A stretch of DNA of 64,000 nt from an uncultured Alphaproteobacteria bacterium (GTDB lineage: Bacteria; Pseudomonadota; Alphaproteobacteria; HIMB59; GCA-002718135): positions 62,001 to 126,000 of the forward strand of contig CACIBE010000003.1 of NCBI GenBank assembly GCA_902584805.1. The letters are read 5' to 3'. A program made the translations under genes and the position numbers. Of the stretch, positions 55,499-64,000 are shown in pieces. The notes under the pieces are model-generated. The model worked only from the letters and a program-made list of their open reading frames with translations, was not told where the DNA came from and searched no databases. Each line of letters opens with the position of its first letter. Positions within the stretch are counted from its first letter, which is position 1.

Positions 55499-56371
55499 AT
55501 GTTTAAAGGAAGTATACCGGCTGTTATTACACCATTTATTAAAGATAAAGTCGATTATGATTCATTGACTAAAGTTTTAACACATTTAATAGATAATGGA
55601 TCTCATGGACTTGTTCCATGTGGAACCACTGGTGAATCACCAACTTTATCACATGGTGAACATAAAAAAATAATTGAAGAAACAATAAGAATTGCAGACA
55701 AAAGAATTCCTGTTATTGCTGGTACTGGCTCAAATAACACTTTAGAGGCTTTAGAATTTACAGATCATGCTGAAAAATCAGGAGCAGATGCAGCACTTAT
55801 TGTAACTCCATATTATAATAAGCCAACCCAATCCGGATTATATGAACATTTTAAAAAAATTGCTGACAAAACAAATATTCCAATAATAATTTATAATATA
55901 CCTGGCAGATCAATTGTTGATATGTCTATTGAGACTATGATAGCGTTATCAAAAATTAAAAATATTATTGGAGTTAAAGATGCAACCAATGATCTTTTCA
56001 GACCATTACTTACAAGAAAAAGAATGGAAAATAATTTTTGTTATCTTTCTGGAGAAGATGGAACTGCTCTAGCATATTTAGCACAAGGTGGCCATGGCTG
56101 TATTTCAGTTACGGCTAATGTAGCTCCAAAGTTATGTTCAGAAATGCATTCTGCATGGCAAGAATCAAATATCTCTAAAGCTCAAGAAATTAATCTAAAA
56201 CTAGCATCTTTGCATAATGCTTTATTTATAGAATCTAGTCCTGGTCCTGTTAAGTACGCTTCATCATTATTGGGTTTATGTTATAAAGATACTAGATTAC
56301 CATTATCTGAAATTAAAGAGGATACAAAAAAACTAGTTAAAAATTGCCTACAAGAATTAGAACTTATGTAA
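55499..56371 (+). CDS. dapA: 4-hydroxy-tetrahydrodipicolinate synthase
   Basis: DapA condenses pyruvate and aspartate semialdehyde in lysine and diaminopimelate synthesis. The 290-aa TIM-barrel protein starts MFKGSIPAVITPF, the typical opening, so the ATG at 55499 is well constrained. Family motifs are PCGTTGESPTLSHGEH, YYNKPTQSGLYEHF, YNIPGRSIVDM and the Schiff-base Lys in IIGVKDATND. Only 6 bases separate it from the tRNA CCA end, with no Shine-Dalgarno sequence possible after tRNA processing. The stop is immediately followed by smpB. Confidence 0.97.
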   Translation: MFKGSIPAVITPFIKDKVDYDSLTKVLTHLIDNGSHGLVPCGTTGESPTLSHGEHKKIIEETIRIADKRIPVIAGTGSNNTLEALEFTDHAEKSGADAALIVTPYYNKPTQSGLYEHFKKIADKTNIPIIIYNIPGRSIVDMSIETMIALSKIKNIIGVKDATNDLFRPLLTRKRMENNFCYLSGEDGTALAYLAQGGHGCISVTANVAPKLCSEMHSAWQESNISKAQEINLKLASLHNALFIESSPGPVKYASSLLGLCYKDTRLPLSEIKEDTKKLVKNCLQELELM

Positions 56372-56818
56372 ATGAAAATTATTGCCACTAATAAAAGTGC
56401 TAATTATAATTTTACAATATCTAAAAAAATAGAAGCTGGTATTGTATTAACTGGATCTGAGGTCAAATCCTTACGATTAAATACAGGCTCTATTAGAGGC
56501 TCATATATTATAGAACAAAATGGAGAACTCTGGCTTTCTAATTCTTTTATAAAAAAATATCAAAACTCAAATGACAATAATTATGAACCAAGTAGAAACA
56601 GAAAATTATTAGTCACAAAGAAGGAATTAGATAAAATATCAGGATCAATTAAGCAAGGAGGATATACAATAATACCAATATCATTATACTTTTCGGATAA
56701 AGGGCTTGCGAAGTTATCTTGCGGAATTGCAAAAGGTAAGAAGAAAATAGACAAAAGAGAGTCAATAAAACAAAGAGATTGGAATATAAAAAAGCAAAGA
56801 CTACTTAAAAATAATTAA
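56372..56818 (+). CDS. smpB: SsrA-binding protein SmpB
   Basis: SmpB binds tmRNA and brings it to stalled ribosomes in trans-translation. The 148-aa product has [49 protein letters not shown], the [15 protein letters not shown] region and the basic tail [21 protein letters not shown]. It abuts dapA with no gap, the dapA-smpB arrangement common in Alphaproteobacteria. The ssrA gene itself is not seen in this window. Confidence 0.96.
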   Translation: MKIIATNKSANYNFTISKKIEAGIVLTGSEVKSLRLNTGSIRGSYIIEQNGELWLSNSFIKKYQNSNDNNYEPSRNRKLLVTKKELDKISGSIKQGGYTIIPISLYFSDKGLAKLSCGIAKGKKKIDKRESIKQRDWNIKKQRLLKNN

Positions 56819-56855
56819 CTATTTACTTTTAAAAAATCATCACTATAAGCCGATT

Positions 56856-57281
56856 ATGGCAAGAATAACAGTTGAAGATTGTATTGATAAATTTCCAAGT
56901 AGATTTGAGTTAGTTTTAGTTGCCTCTAACAGAGCAAGAAAATTATATGCTGGAGAAAATCCAACAATAGAAAAAGATAATGATAAAAATACAGTAATTG
57001 CACTTAGAGAGATTGCAGATGAAACTCTTACCATAGAACAACTTAAAAATGATTTAATTGAAGAATATCAAACCAGTACTTTTAGTGAGGACGAAGATTT
57101 AAATGAAATAGAGGATAATAGTGATGAGACTCAATCTGAAACTAATGAATTACAAACTAGTAATCTAGAAACCATTGAAACAGATAAAAATGATGAAAAC
57201 GAAAATCAGCCTCTAGATGAAATATCTATTGAAACTTCACAAGATAATTTAGAAAATTCATCAGATGAAAATAAACTATAA
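56856..57281 (+). CDS. rpoZ: RNA polymerase omega subunit with long acidic tail
   Basis: RpoZ helps assemble RNA polymerase and is part of the ppGpp binding site in many bacteria. The N-terminal 70 residues are classical: [29 protein letters not shown], then [19 protein letters not shown]. The remaining 70 residues are a low-complexity, Glu/Asp/Asn/Ser-rich tail (141 aa in total). It lies 50 bases upstream of rel, the ppGpp synthetase/hydrolase gene, the usual rpoZ-rel order. Confidence 0.96.
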   Translation: MARITVEDCIDKFPSRFELVLVASNRARKLYAGENPTIEKDNDKNTVIALREIADETLTIEQLKNDLIEEYQTSTFSEDEDLNEIEDNSDETQSETNELQTSNLETIETDKNDENENQPLDEISIETSQDNLENSSDENKL

Positions 57282-57331
57282 CGCATATATAGAATTAAAT
57301 TAAATTAAAATAAATAATTTAAATATTATTT

Positions 57332-59455
57332 ATGCCTAGAGAAATTCATAAAGAAATAGAATTAATCACTTCATACCTCACAAATGAAGAAAAAAATAAA
57401 GTAAGACATGCATTAAAATTAAGTGAAGAAGCCCATAGTAATCAGTTAAGAAAATCAGGGGATCCTTTTATAACTCACCCTTTGGAAGTTGCAAAAATTT
57501 TGACTTCAATAAAATTAGATGCTGACTCAATAGTTGCTGGGTTACTTCACGATACATTAGAAGATACAAATTTAAATATAGATCAAATTGATAAAAATTT
57601 TGGATATCAAATAGTTGAACTCGTTGATGGATTGACAAAAATAAATAAATATTCATTAAAGGTTAACAACCAGAAATTTGGAGAGAATTATAAAAAATTA
57701 ATTTTAGCAACAACTAAAGACTTAAGAGTAATTTTAGTAAAATTAGCTGATAGATTACATAACATGAGAACAATTCATTTTATCAAAGATGAAAATAAAA
57801 AAACTAGAATAGCTTTAGAAACTTTGGAAGTATTTGCTCCTTTAGCTCAACGATTAGGAATGAAAGAATGGCAAGATGAATTAGAGGATATTTCATTTGA
57901 AGTTATAAATCCTGATGCAAAAAAAACAATTATTGAAAGATTGGAATATTTAAAATCGAAGGATGATAATATAATTGATGAAATTAGGTATGAATTAAAA
58001 AATATTTTTTTTCAAGAGGATTTATTTTGTAAAGTAGAAGGAAGAATAAAGTCTCCATATTCAATATGGAATAAGATTAAAAATAAAAATATTTCTTTTG
58101 AACAACTTTCAGATATTATGGCCTTTAGAGTTATTACTAATTCAACAAGAGAATGTTATAGATGCTTAGGTATAATTCACAGACAGTACCCATATATCCA
58201 AGGAAGGTTCAAAGATTTTATTTCAGCCCCAAAATCAAATGGATACAGGGCTCTACATACATCGGTTATGGGGCCAAAAAATAAAAAAATTGAAATTCAA
58301 TTTCGTTCAAACATAATGGATCAAATTGCTGACTTTGGTGTAGCCTCACATTGGAAATATAAAGATCCAAAAAAAATAAAAGAGAAAGACGCAAGAGAAT
58401 ATAAGTGGGTATATGATTTAGTAGATTCAATGAATTCTTCAGTGACTCAAGATGAATTAATTCAAAACTCAAAATTAAAGGTTTTTCAGAATGATATTTT
58501 TGTATTTACTCCAAAAGGAGATCTTATAGAATTGCCTAAAAATGCTACTCCAGTTGACTTTGCTTATGCCATTCACAGTCAAATAGGAGATAAATGTGTA
58601 GCAGCTAAAATAAATGACAAGTTACAACCATTAAAAACAATTTTAAAAAATGGTGATCAAATAGAAATTATTACATCAGAAACTTCACAACCATCACCCT
58701 TATGGCAAAGATATGCAGTAACAACAAAAGTTAAATCTCAGTTAAGAAGATTTTTTAGATTTAAGAAAAAAGAAGAACATATAATTTTTGGAAGAGAAAT
58801 ATTAATAAATTATTTTCAAAAAGAAAATTATGAATTTAATAAAATTATAGAACAAAAAATACTTGATGATTTTAATTTTAAATCAATAAATGATGTATAC
58901 GCTTCTATAGGCTCAGGAGAAATTACAGCACTTTCTGTAATTAAAAAAATATATCCTGAGTATAACTATATTCCAGTTTCTCAATTTAATGAAAATACTC
59001 AATATCCTATAAAATTAAAAGGATTAACAGCTGGAATGTCTTATCATCTGGCTGGCTGTTGCTCCCCTTTAAAAGGAGATAGTATTGTTGGTATAGTAAC
59101 TGCTGGTATAGGTGTGGCTGTTCACACACTTGATTGTGATACTTTAACTTCATACCAAGATGCACCTGATAGATGGTTAAATTTATCATGGGATAATCAA
59201 AATAGTTTAGATACGGTATCAAATGCAAGAATTGTTGTTGTGATATTTAATAAACCTGGAAGTCTTGGAAAGGTTACAACAGTTATTGCAAAAAATAATG
59301 GTAATATATCAAATATTCTTTTTTCAGTAAGGAAGCCTGATTTTTTCGAGATTATAATAGATATTGAAGTTAGAGATGCTAATCATCTACAGAATATAAT
59401 TGCAGCGTTAAGAATGGAAAAAGAAGTATCTTCTTTAGAGAGATTAAAAGGTTAA
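57332..59455 (+). CDS. rel: Bifunctional (p)ppGpp synthetase/hydrolase Rel
   Basis: Rel makes and degrades (p)ppGpp in the stringent response. The 707-aa product has an HD hydrolase domain with the intact LLHDTLEDT, and a synthetase domain with GRFKDFISAPKSNGYRALHT and EIQFRSNIMDQIADFGVASHW. A TGS domain (DIFVFTPKGDLIELPKNATP) and a C-terminal ACT domain follow. Both catalytic centres look intact, so a bifunctional enzyme is expected; Alphaproteobacteria usually carry only this one. It follows rpoZ and is followed after 2 bases by acpS. Confidence 0.97.
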   Translation: MPREIHKEIELITSYLTNEEKNKVRHALKLSEEAHSNQLRKSGDPFITHPLEVAKILTSIKLDADSIVAGLLHDTLEDTNLNIDQIDKNFGYQIVELVDGLTKINKYSLKVNNQKFGENYKKLILATTKDLRVILVKLADRLHNMRTIHFIKDENKKTRIALETLEVFAPLAQRLGMKEWQDELEDISFEVINPDAKKTIIERLEYLKSKDDNIIDEIRYELKNIFFQEDLFCKVEGRIKSPYSIWNKIKNKNISFEQLSDIMAFRVITNSTRECYRCLGIIHRQYPYIQGRFKDFISAPKSNGYRALHTSVMGPKNKKIEIQFRSNIMDQIADFGVASHWKYKDPKKIKEKDAREYKWVYDLVDSMNSSVTQDELIQNSKLKVFQNDIFVFTPKGDLIELPKNATPVDFAYAIHSQIGDKCVAAKINDKLQPLKTILKNGDQIEIITSETSQPSPLWQRYAVTTKVKSQLRRFFRFKKKEEHIIFGREILINYFQKENYEFNKIIEQKILDDFNFKSINDVYASIGSGEITALSVIKKIYPEYNYIPVSQFNENTQYPIKLKGLTAGMSYHLAGCCSPLKGDSIVGIVTAGIGVAVHTLDCDTLTSYQDAPDRWLNLSWDNQNSLDTVSNARIVVVIFNKPGSLGKVTTVIAKNNGNISNILFSVRKPDFFEIIIDIEVRDANHLQNIIAALRMEKEVSSLERLKG

Positions 59456-59457
59456 AT

Positions 59458-59844
59458 ATGATTCTTGGTAATGGAATAGATATAATTGATATTAATAGAA
59501 TAAGAAGAGTAATAGATAAATATGGTAATAAATTTAAAAAAAGATGTTTTAGTATTTCTGAAATAGAAAGATCAGAAAAAAGATTAAATTCGGTAGAATC
59601 TTATGCAAAAAGATATGCTGCTAAAGAAGCTTGTGCTAAAGCTTTAGGCACAGGATTGGCTAGAGGTGTATTTTGGAAAGATATTGAAGTTGCAAATAAC
59701 CAATATGGTAAACCGTTTATAAAACTTCATGGTAAAGCACAGACAATTTTTAAAAATATGAATAAAAATTCTAATACACAAATTGAAGTATCACTCTCTG
59801 ATGAAAAAAAATACGCAATAGCAAATGTGACAATTTATGACTAA
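59458..59844 (+). CDS. acpS: Holo-[acyl-carrier-protein] synthase
   Basis: AcpS attaches phosphopantetheine to acyl carrier protein. The 128-aa product has the diagnostic ILGNGIDIIDINRIRRVIDKYG start and a RYAAKEACAKALGTG motif holding the Mg-binding Glu and catalytic Lys. The tail HIEVSLSDEKKYAIANV-like IEVSLSDEKKYAIANVTI completes it. It is in the usual acpS-lepB-rnc-era-recO order, overlapping lepB by 8 bases. Confidence 0.96.
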   Translation: MILGNGIDIIDINRIRRVIDKYGNKFKKRCFSISEIERSEKRLNSVESYAKRYAAKEACAKALGTGLARGVFWKDIEVANNQYGKPFIKLHGKAQTIFKNMNKNSNTQIEVSLSDEKKYAIANVTIYD

Positions 59845-60571
59845 ATCAAAAAAAAATAGTTTTTTTGGTAATTTGAAATCAATACTTATAGCAATCTTTA
59901 TAGCTTTACTAATTAGATCATTTATATTTGAACCATTTAATATACCTTCAGGATCAATGAAACCTAATCTCCTTGTTGGAGATTTTATTTTTGTTTCAAA
60001 ATATTCATATGGTTTTTCTAAACATTCTCTTCCTTTTTCAATACCTTTGATACCTGGAAAAATTTTTTCAAATATACCTGAAAGAGGTGATGTCGTGGTT
60101 TTTAAAACTCCTGAAAATAACAGAACTGATTATATTAAAAGAGTAATTGGTCTACCTGGTGATAAAATAGAAATTAAAAATGGTATTATTTTTATTAATG
60201 GATCAGAAATCTTAAGAAAAAAATTAAATGATTTTATAGATACTGATAACAAAACAATTAATAAAAGAGTTAGAATGTATAATGAATATTTTTTTAATAA
60301 AGAGATCAATATTCTTGATATAAATGACAATGGTATAGCAGATAATACTCAATTATTTAATGTACCAGAAAATCATTTTTTTGTAATGGGTGATAATAGA
60401 GATAATTCACAAGATAGTAGATTTATAAATACAGTTGGCTTCATTCCTTATGAAAATTTAGTTGGTAAAGCCCAGTTTATTTTCTTTTCTTTAGAAAATG
60501 CAAGATTTTTGCAGATATGGAAATGGCCAAACTCGATTAGATATGAAAGAATTTTTCAAAAAATTCAATGA
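59837..60571 (+). CDS. lepB: Signal peptidase I
   Basis: LepB cleaves signal peptides of Sec- and Tat-exported proteins at the inner membrane. The 244-aa product has one N-terminal membrane anchor (about residues 15-32, SILIAIFIALLIRSF). The catalytic Ser is in NIPSGSMKPNLLVGDF and the Lys in RTDYIKRVIGLPGD. FFVMGDNRDNSQDSR follows near the C-terminus. It overlaps acpS and rnc, so it is co-translated with them. The many signal-peptide proteins in this window would be substrates. Confidence 0.96.
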   Translation: MTKSKKNSFFGNLKSILIAIFIALLIRSFIFEPFNIPSGSMKPNLLVGDFIFVSKYSYGFSKHSLPFSIPLIPGKIFSNIPERGDVVVFKTPENNRTDYIKRVIGLPGDKIEIKNGIIFINGSEILRKKLNDFIDTDNKTINKRVRMYNEYFFNKEINILDINDNGIADNTQLFNVPENHFFVMGDNRDNSQDSRFINTVGFIPYENLVGKAQFIFFSLENARFLQIWKWPNSIRYERIFQKIQ

Positions 60572-61275
60572 TGGACAGTACAAAGCTCAAACTATTTGAA
60601 AAAAAAATAAATTATAAGTTTAAAAATAACAAATTGTTAATTCAATCTCTAACTCATCCAAGTTTTTATTTAGAAAATGAAAAAAAAATTAAAATCAATG
60701 AATTTGAAAGATTTGAATTTTTAGGTGATCGAGTACTGGGATTAATAATAGCAAATTTATTATTTTCAAAATATAAAAAATTTAATGAGGGTGATTTATC
60801 TAAAAAATATTCTTACTTAGTTCAAAAAAAATTTTTGTTTAAGATTTCACAAGAATTGAAAATAGAAGATGTGCTTCAATACAATTTTAAGAAAAAAAAT
60901 AATAAAATGTTAAACTCAATTTTTTCTGATTCTGTTGAATCATTAATTGGAGCAATATTTATAGATGGAGGATATAATCCTTCGTTTGCTTTTATAAATA
61001 AATTTTGGTCAAAATATCTAGATATTGAAGTTTCTAAAACCTTAGATCCAAAAACATTATTACAAGAAATATCACAACAACTTTATAAAAAACTTCCAGA
61101 ATATAAATTAATAAAAAAAGAAGGACCGCCTCATTCACCCACATTCACTGTTTCAGTTAAGGTGGTAAATTTAAATAAGATCAATTCAAAAGGTTCTTCA
61201 ATAAGGGAGGCAGAGAGAAATGCTGCAGAAATTGCATTAAAAAAAATTAATGAAAAGAAAAATATTAAAAATTAG
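60568..61275 (+). CDS. rnc: Ribonuclease III
   Basis: RNase III cuts double-stranded RNA, including pre-rRNA. The 235-aa product has the signature ERFEFLGDRVLGLIIA and a second acidic motif DSVESLIGAIFIDGG. A C-terminal dsRNA-binding domain (about 155-225) includes GPPHSPTFTVSVKV and a final AERNAAEIALKKI. Start is one of two adjacent ATGs (60568, 60571); the first overlaps the lepB stop. Its end overlaps era by 26 bases. Confidence 0.96.
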   Translation: MMDSTKLKLFEKKINYKFKNNKLLIQSLTHPSFYLENEKKIKINEFERFEFLGDRVLGLIIANLLFSKYKKFNEGDLSKKYSYLVQKKFLFKISQELKIEDVLQYNFKKKNNKMLNSIFSDSVESLIGAIFIDGGYNPSFAFINKFWSKYLDIEVSKTLDPKTLLQEISQQLYKKLPEYKLIKKEGPPHSPTFTVSVKVVNLNKINSKGSSIREAERNAAEIALKKINEKKNIKN

Positions 61276-62107
61276 TCTTGTTGGTAAGACGAATGCAGGT
61301 AAATCAACTCTTTTAAATAATCTTGTTGGAGAAAAAATTTCAATAACAAATAAAAAAATCAATACTACTGAAGATTTTGTAATTGGCATTATTAATATTA
61401 AAAATACTCAGCTTGTTCTATATGATACACCTGGTATTAGCTTTCTTAGAGATTATAAATCTCAAAAAACTAAATTGAAAAAAAATTTATGGGAAGGCTT
61501 AAATCAATCAGATATTATTTTGTATTTAATTGATTCAAAAAGGATAGAATTAAATGATTTAAAAAATGACTTTCCTAAACTTTATGAATTAAAAAAAAAT
61601 ATTTCAATTATTTTCAATAAAACCGATTTGATAAAAGTAGAAAATTTACTTAAGCATGTTAAATTCATTTCAGAAAAGTATAAAATTGAAAAATTTTTTA
61701 ATATATCAGCTAAAAAAAAGTTAGGTTTTGAAAATTTAATTGATTATCTTTTGCAAAAATCAAAACATGGAAAATGGCTATATATGGATGATGAAATCAC
61801 AGACAAAGATGATATTTTTATAACCAATGAATGCACAAGAAATGAGATATTATCATTAATTCATAAAGAAATTCCATACAATATAGAAGTAACTAATAAA
61901 ACTTTTAAATATTTGAAAAATGGACAGCTAAAAATAAAGCAAGATATTATTATTAATAATGACAGATATAAAAAAATATTATTGGGTAGAAAAGGATCTA
62001 AAATAAAAGATATCCGAATAAAAAGTCAAAAAGAAATTTCTAATATTTTAAATGTAAAAACTCATCTTTATATTAATATTATTTCATCAGATGCAAAAAA
62101 AATTTAA
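61250..62107 (+). CDS. era: GTPase Era
   Basis: Era is an essential GTPase needed for 30S subunit maturation. The 285-aa product has G1 GKTNAGKSTLLNNL, a G2 Thr region, G3 LYDTPGISF, G4 IIFNKTDLIKV and the C-terminal KH domain with KKILLGRKGSKIKDIRIKSQKEI. Note GKTNAGKST in place of the usual GRPNVGKST. It starts inside the rnc end (26-base overlap) and its end overlaps recO by 17 bases. Confidence 0.96.
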   Translation: MKRKILKISLVGKTNAGKSTLLNNLVGEKISITNKKINTTEDFVIGIINIKNTQLVLYDTPGISFLRDYKSQKTKLKKNLWEGLNQSDIILYLIDSKRIELNDLKNDFPKLYELKKNISIIFNKTDLIKVENLLKHVKFISEKYKIEKFFNISAKKKLGFENLIDYLLQKSKHGKWLYMDDEITDKDDIFITNECTRNEILSLIHKEIPYNIEVTNKTFKYLKNGQLKIKQDIIINNDRYKKILLGRKGSKIKDIRIKSQKEISNILNVKTHLYINIISSDAKKI

Positions 62108-62807
62108 CGGTATTCTAATACATTCAAAAGTTTTCAAAGATAATGATCTATTAATTAAATTTTTATCAGATACGGATGAGGTATTATCAGGAATTGTATA
62201 CGGAGGGCTTTCAAAGAGTAAAAAAAATATAATGCAACTTGGTTTTTTTTTAAATTTGGATGTAACATATATTGGTAGTCGACCTCCATCAATAAAAGCT
62301 GAATTATCAAAACCTTATTTATCAAGTGTTATTAATGATAAATATAAACTAAGTTGCCTACTTTCTGTCGTGTCTTTAATTAATGCCTCAGTAATTGAAG
62401 GACAGAAAATAAACCAAATATATAAAATTTCTAAAGATTTTTTAGAAATTATGATTAATAAAAAAAAATGGTTAAATTACTTTTGTATCTACTTATTTGA
62501 TTTACTTAAATATATTGGATACGAATTAGATTATGTTAACAATAATAGGTTCAAATACTTTGATACTGATACTTTAGAATTTAAAGAAAATTACTCAAAC
62601 TATACTATTGATTTTCCTCACCATCTTTTTGTAAATAATTCAAATGTTACATTTGATTACAATTCTTTGAATAATTTTTTCAATATTTTTGAAATTATTT
62701 TTATCAAAAATCATTTATCAAATTTAAATCATAAATTGCCAAATCAGTATATTTTATTTAAGAAAAATATAATCAGTTTTTTAGAAAAAAATGAACAAGA
62801 TAATTGA
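62091..62807 (+). CDS. recO: DNA repair protein RecO
   Basis: RecO helps load RecA in the RecFOR pathway. The 238-aa product has the N-terminal OB-fold start FNGILIHSKVFKDNDLLIKFL, IVYGGLSKSKKNIMQLG and a helical middle part. It is typical of divergent RecO proteins, and no clear zinc motif is present in the C-terminus. The era-recO-parC order supports the call strongly. It overlaps era and parC by 17 bases each. Confidence 0.9.
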   Translation: MQKKFNGILIHSKVFKDNDLLIKFLSDTDEVLSGIVYGGLSKSKKNIMQLGFFLNLDVTYIGSRPPSIKAELSKPYLSSVINDKYKLSCLLSVVSLINASVIEGQKINQIYKISKDFLEIMINKKKWLNYFCIYLFDLLKYIGYELDYVNNNRFKYFDTDTLEFKENYSNYTIDFPHHLFVNNSNVTFDYNSLNNFFNIFEIIFIKNHLSNLNHKLPNQYILFKKNIISFLEKNEQDN

Positions 62808-64000
62808 ATCCAATTTAGATACTATACTTAGCGAAAAATATCTTTCTTATGCAATATCAACTATTGTTTCAAGGTCATTACCTGATGTGAGGGATGGATT
62901 AAAACCTGTTCACCGCAGAATAATTTATTCAATGTACCAACTAAAACTTTTCAAAAGTTCAAGTTATAAAAAATGTGCTAGAATTGTTGGTGATGTAATG
63001 GGTAAATTTCATCCTCATGGAGATCAAGCTATTTATGATAGTTTGGTAAGGATGGCACAGGATTTTTCTACAAGAATTACATTAGTAGATGGTCAAGGTA
63101 ATTTTGGAAATATTGATGGTGATAATCCTGCAGCAATGCGATACACCGAGGCAAGATTACAAGATTATACAAATTATTTTTTTGATGGTATCGAAGAAAA
63201 CTCAGTTGATTTTAAAGATAATTATGATGGTCAAAATTTAGAACCAGTAGTTCTACCATCTCAACTTCCTAACATTTTAATTAATGGAGCAATGGGAATA
63301 GCTGTAGGCATGGCCACAAACATTCCTCCTCATAATATTGTTGAATTAATCGATGCATTAAAATTAATAATAAAAAAAGATAAAGCTTCACTAACAGAAA
63401 TTTTAAAAATTATTAACGGACCAGATCTTCCCACAGGTGGTGAAATAATTTTAGATAGTAATGAAAAAAAGCAAATTTATAAGAATGGCAAGGGCTCGTT
63501 CAATATTAATGCTAAATACCAAATAGAAGAATTAAAAAATGGTTTGTATCAAATCATTATTACTGAAATTCCATATCAAGTTAATAAAGTTAAGATAATC
63601 GAGCAACTTGCTAATAATATAAATAATAAAAAATTACCTCTTGATGATGTTGTTGATGAGTCAGATGAAAATATTAGAATAGTCTTAAAACCAAAGACCA
63701 GAAATATTGACGCAGAAAAATTAATAAGCTTATGTTTTAAATTAACTGACTTATCTATTAAGTACTCTTGTAATTTTAATGTATTAATTGATGGTATAGA
63801 ACCCAAACAAATTGGAATTATTGAAATACTTTCTAATTTTTTAGAACATCGAAAAATTACCATTAAAAGAAAATCCAAATTTAATATAGAAAAAATTAAA
63901 AAGAGACTAGAAATTCTTAAGGGGTATCAAATTGTCTTTAAAAATTTAAATTCTATAATAAAAATAATAAGAACTAAGGATAATCCTAAAAAAGAATTAA
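62791..64000 (+). CDS. parC: DNA topoisomerase IV subunit A, N-terminal part
   Basis: ParC is the DNA-breaking subunit of topoisomerase IV, which decatenates daughter chromosomes. About 403 residues are in the window and the frame stays open to the end. The opening is NLDTILSEKYLSYAISTIVSRSLPDVRDGLKPVHRR. GDVMGKFHPHGDQAIYDSLV and NPAAMRYTEARL with the catalytic Tyr follow. DGQGNFGNIDGD favours ParC over GyrA, and the position after recO agrees. The ATG lies inside recO (17-base overlap). Confidence 0.92.
   Translation, partial: MNKIIESNLDTILSEKYLSYAISTIVSRSLPDVRDGLKPVHRRIIYSMYQLKLFKSSSYKKCARIVGDVMGKFHPHGDQAIYDSLVRMAQDFSTRITLVDGQGNFGNIDGDNPAAMRYTEARLQDYTNYFFDGIEENSVDFKDNYDGQNLEPVVLPSQLPNILINGAMGIAVGMATNIPPHNIVELIDALKLIIKKDKASLTEILKIINGPDLPTGGEIILDSNEKKQIYKNGKGSFNINAKYQIEELKNGLYQIIITEIPYQVNKVKIIEQLANNINNKKLPLDDVVDESDENIRIVLKPKTRNIDAEKLISLCFKLTDLSIKYSCNFNVLIDGIEPKQIGIIEILSNFLEHRKITIKRKSKFNIEKIKKRLEILKGYQIVFKNLNSIIKIIRTKDNPKKEL

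Noticed and set aside
62791-64000. GyrA instead of ParC
   Set aside because: The DGQGNFGNIDGD segment and the recO neighbour fit ParC; GyrA normally reads with Ser-Val-Asp-Gly-Asp at this place.

Overview
The window is a gene-dense, strongly AT-rich chromosomal segment from a streamlined alphaproteobacterium. Support for this: overlapping operons with almost no spacer, alphaproteobacterial gene order (pyrH-frr-uppS-cdsA-dxr-bamA-skp-lpxD-fabZ-lpxA-lpxI-lpxB-gltA; pdhA-pdhB-pdhC-lipA; ntrY-ntrX; era-recO-parC), LpxI instead of LpxH, a lipoyl domain on the PDH E1 beta subunit, and a GTTC-N7-GTTC type LexA box. The base composition and compactness resemble Pelagibacterales (SAR11) or a similar AT-rich marine lineage such as HIMB59/AEGEAN-169. 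The exact group cannot be fixed without a phylogeny.

Layout. 1-10.3 kb (+): UMP kinase end, ribosome recycling, undecaprenyl-PP, CDP-diacylglycerol and isoprenoid synthesis, outer-membrane assembly (BamA, Skp-like) and lipid A synthesis. 10.3-19.9 kb (-): citrate synthase, GltX, LexA, MoaC, the trpEGDC run and a PpiD-like chaperone. 19.9-30.1 kb (+): tpiA, secG, pyrG, kdsA, eno, ftsB, pyruvate dehydrogenase, lipoate synthase and a Coq10/RatA-like protein. 30.1-32.1 kb (-): pncC, pgpA, ispDF. 32.2-42.0 kb (+): ntrYX, trkA, a D-amino-acid transaminase, an IMPase-family phosphatase, a hydroxyisobutyrate-type dehydrogenase, two transporters and msrB. 42.0-44.8 kb is a small accessory patch (75-aa protein, C1B cysteine peptidase, secreted lyase-like protein). 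44.8-49.6 kb (-): topA, plsY, pyrB, ruvX. 49.6-52.8 kb (+): gatCAB. 52.8-55.2 kb: a small membrane protein and a head-to-head DUF4198/HupE-UreJ pair. 55.4-64.0 kb (+): tRNA-Ser(GCT), dapA, smpB, rpoZ, rel, acpS, lepB, rnc, era, recO and the start of parC.

Most of the window is housekeeping and I do not see a complete new defence or mobile system. The most unusual item is pyrB: its aspartate carbamoyltransferase core is preceded in frame by an approximately 50-residue segment that looks like the N-terminal DNA-binding region of a tyrosine recombinase. No ATG, GTG or TTG lies between that segment and the catalytic core, and three helically phased direct repeats sit immediately upstream of the start. 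Other items worth checking are an NtrX with a lost Walker B motif and no GAFTGA loop, the absence of rseP between dxr and bamA, a LexA box abutting the lexA start codon, dapA starting 6 nt after a tRNA, and the DUF4198/HupE pair whose start codons overlap and whose predicted mature proteins both begin with His-Glu.

There is no gene-free stretch longer than 300 bases. The longest is 55186-55400, upstream of the tRNA.
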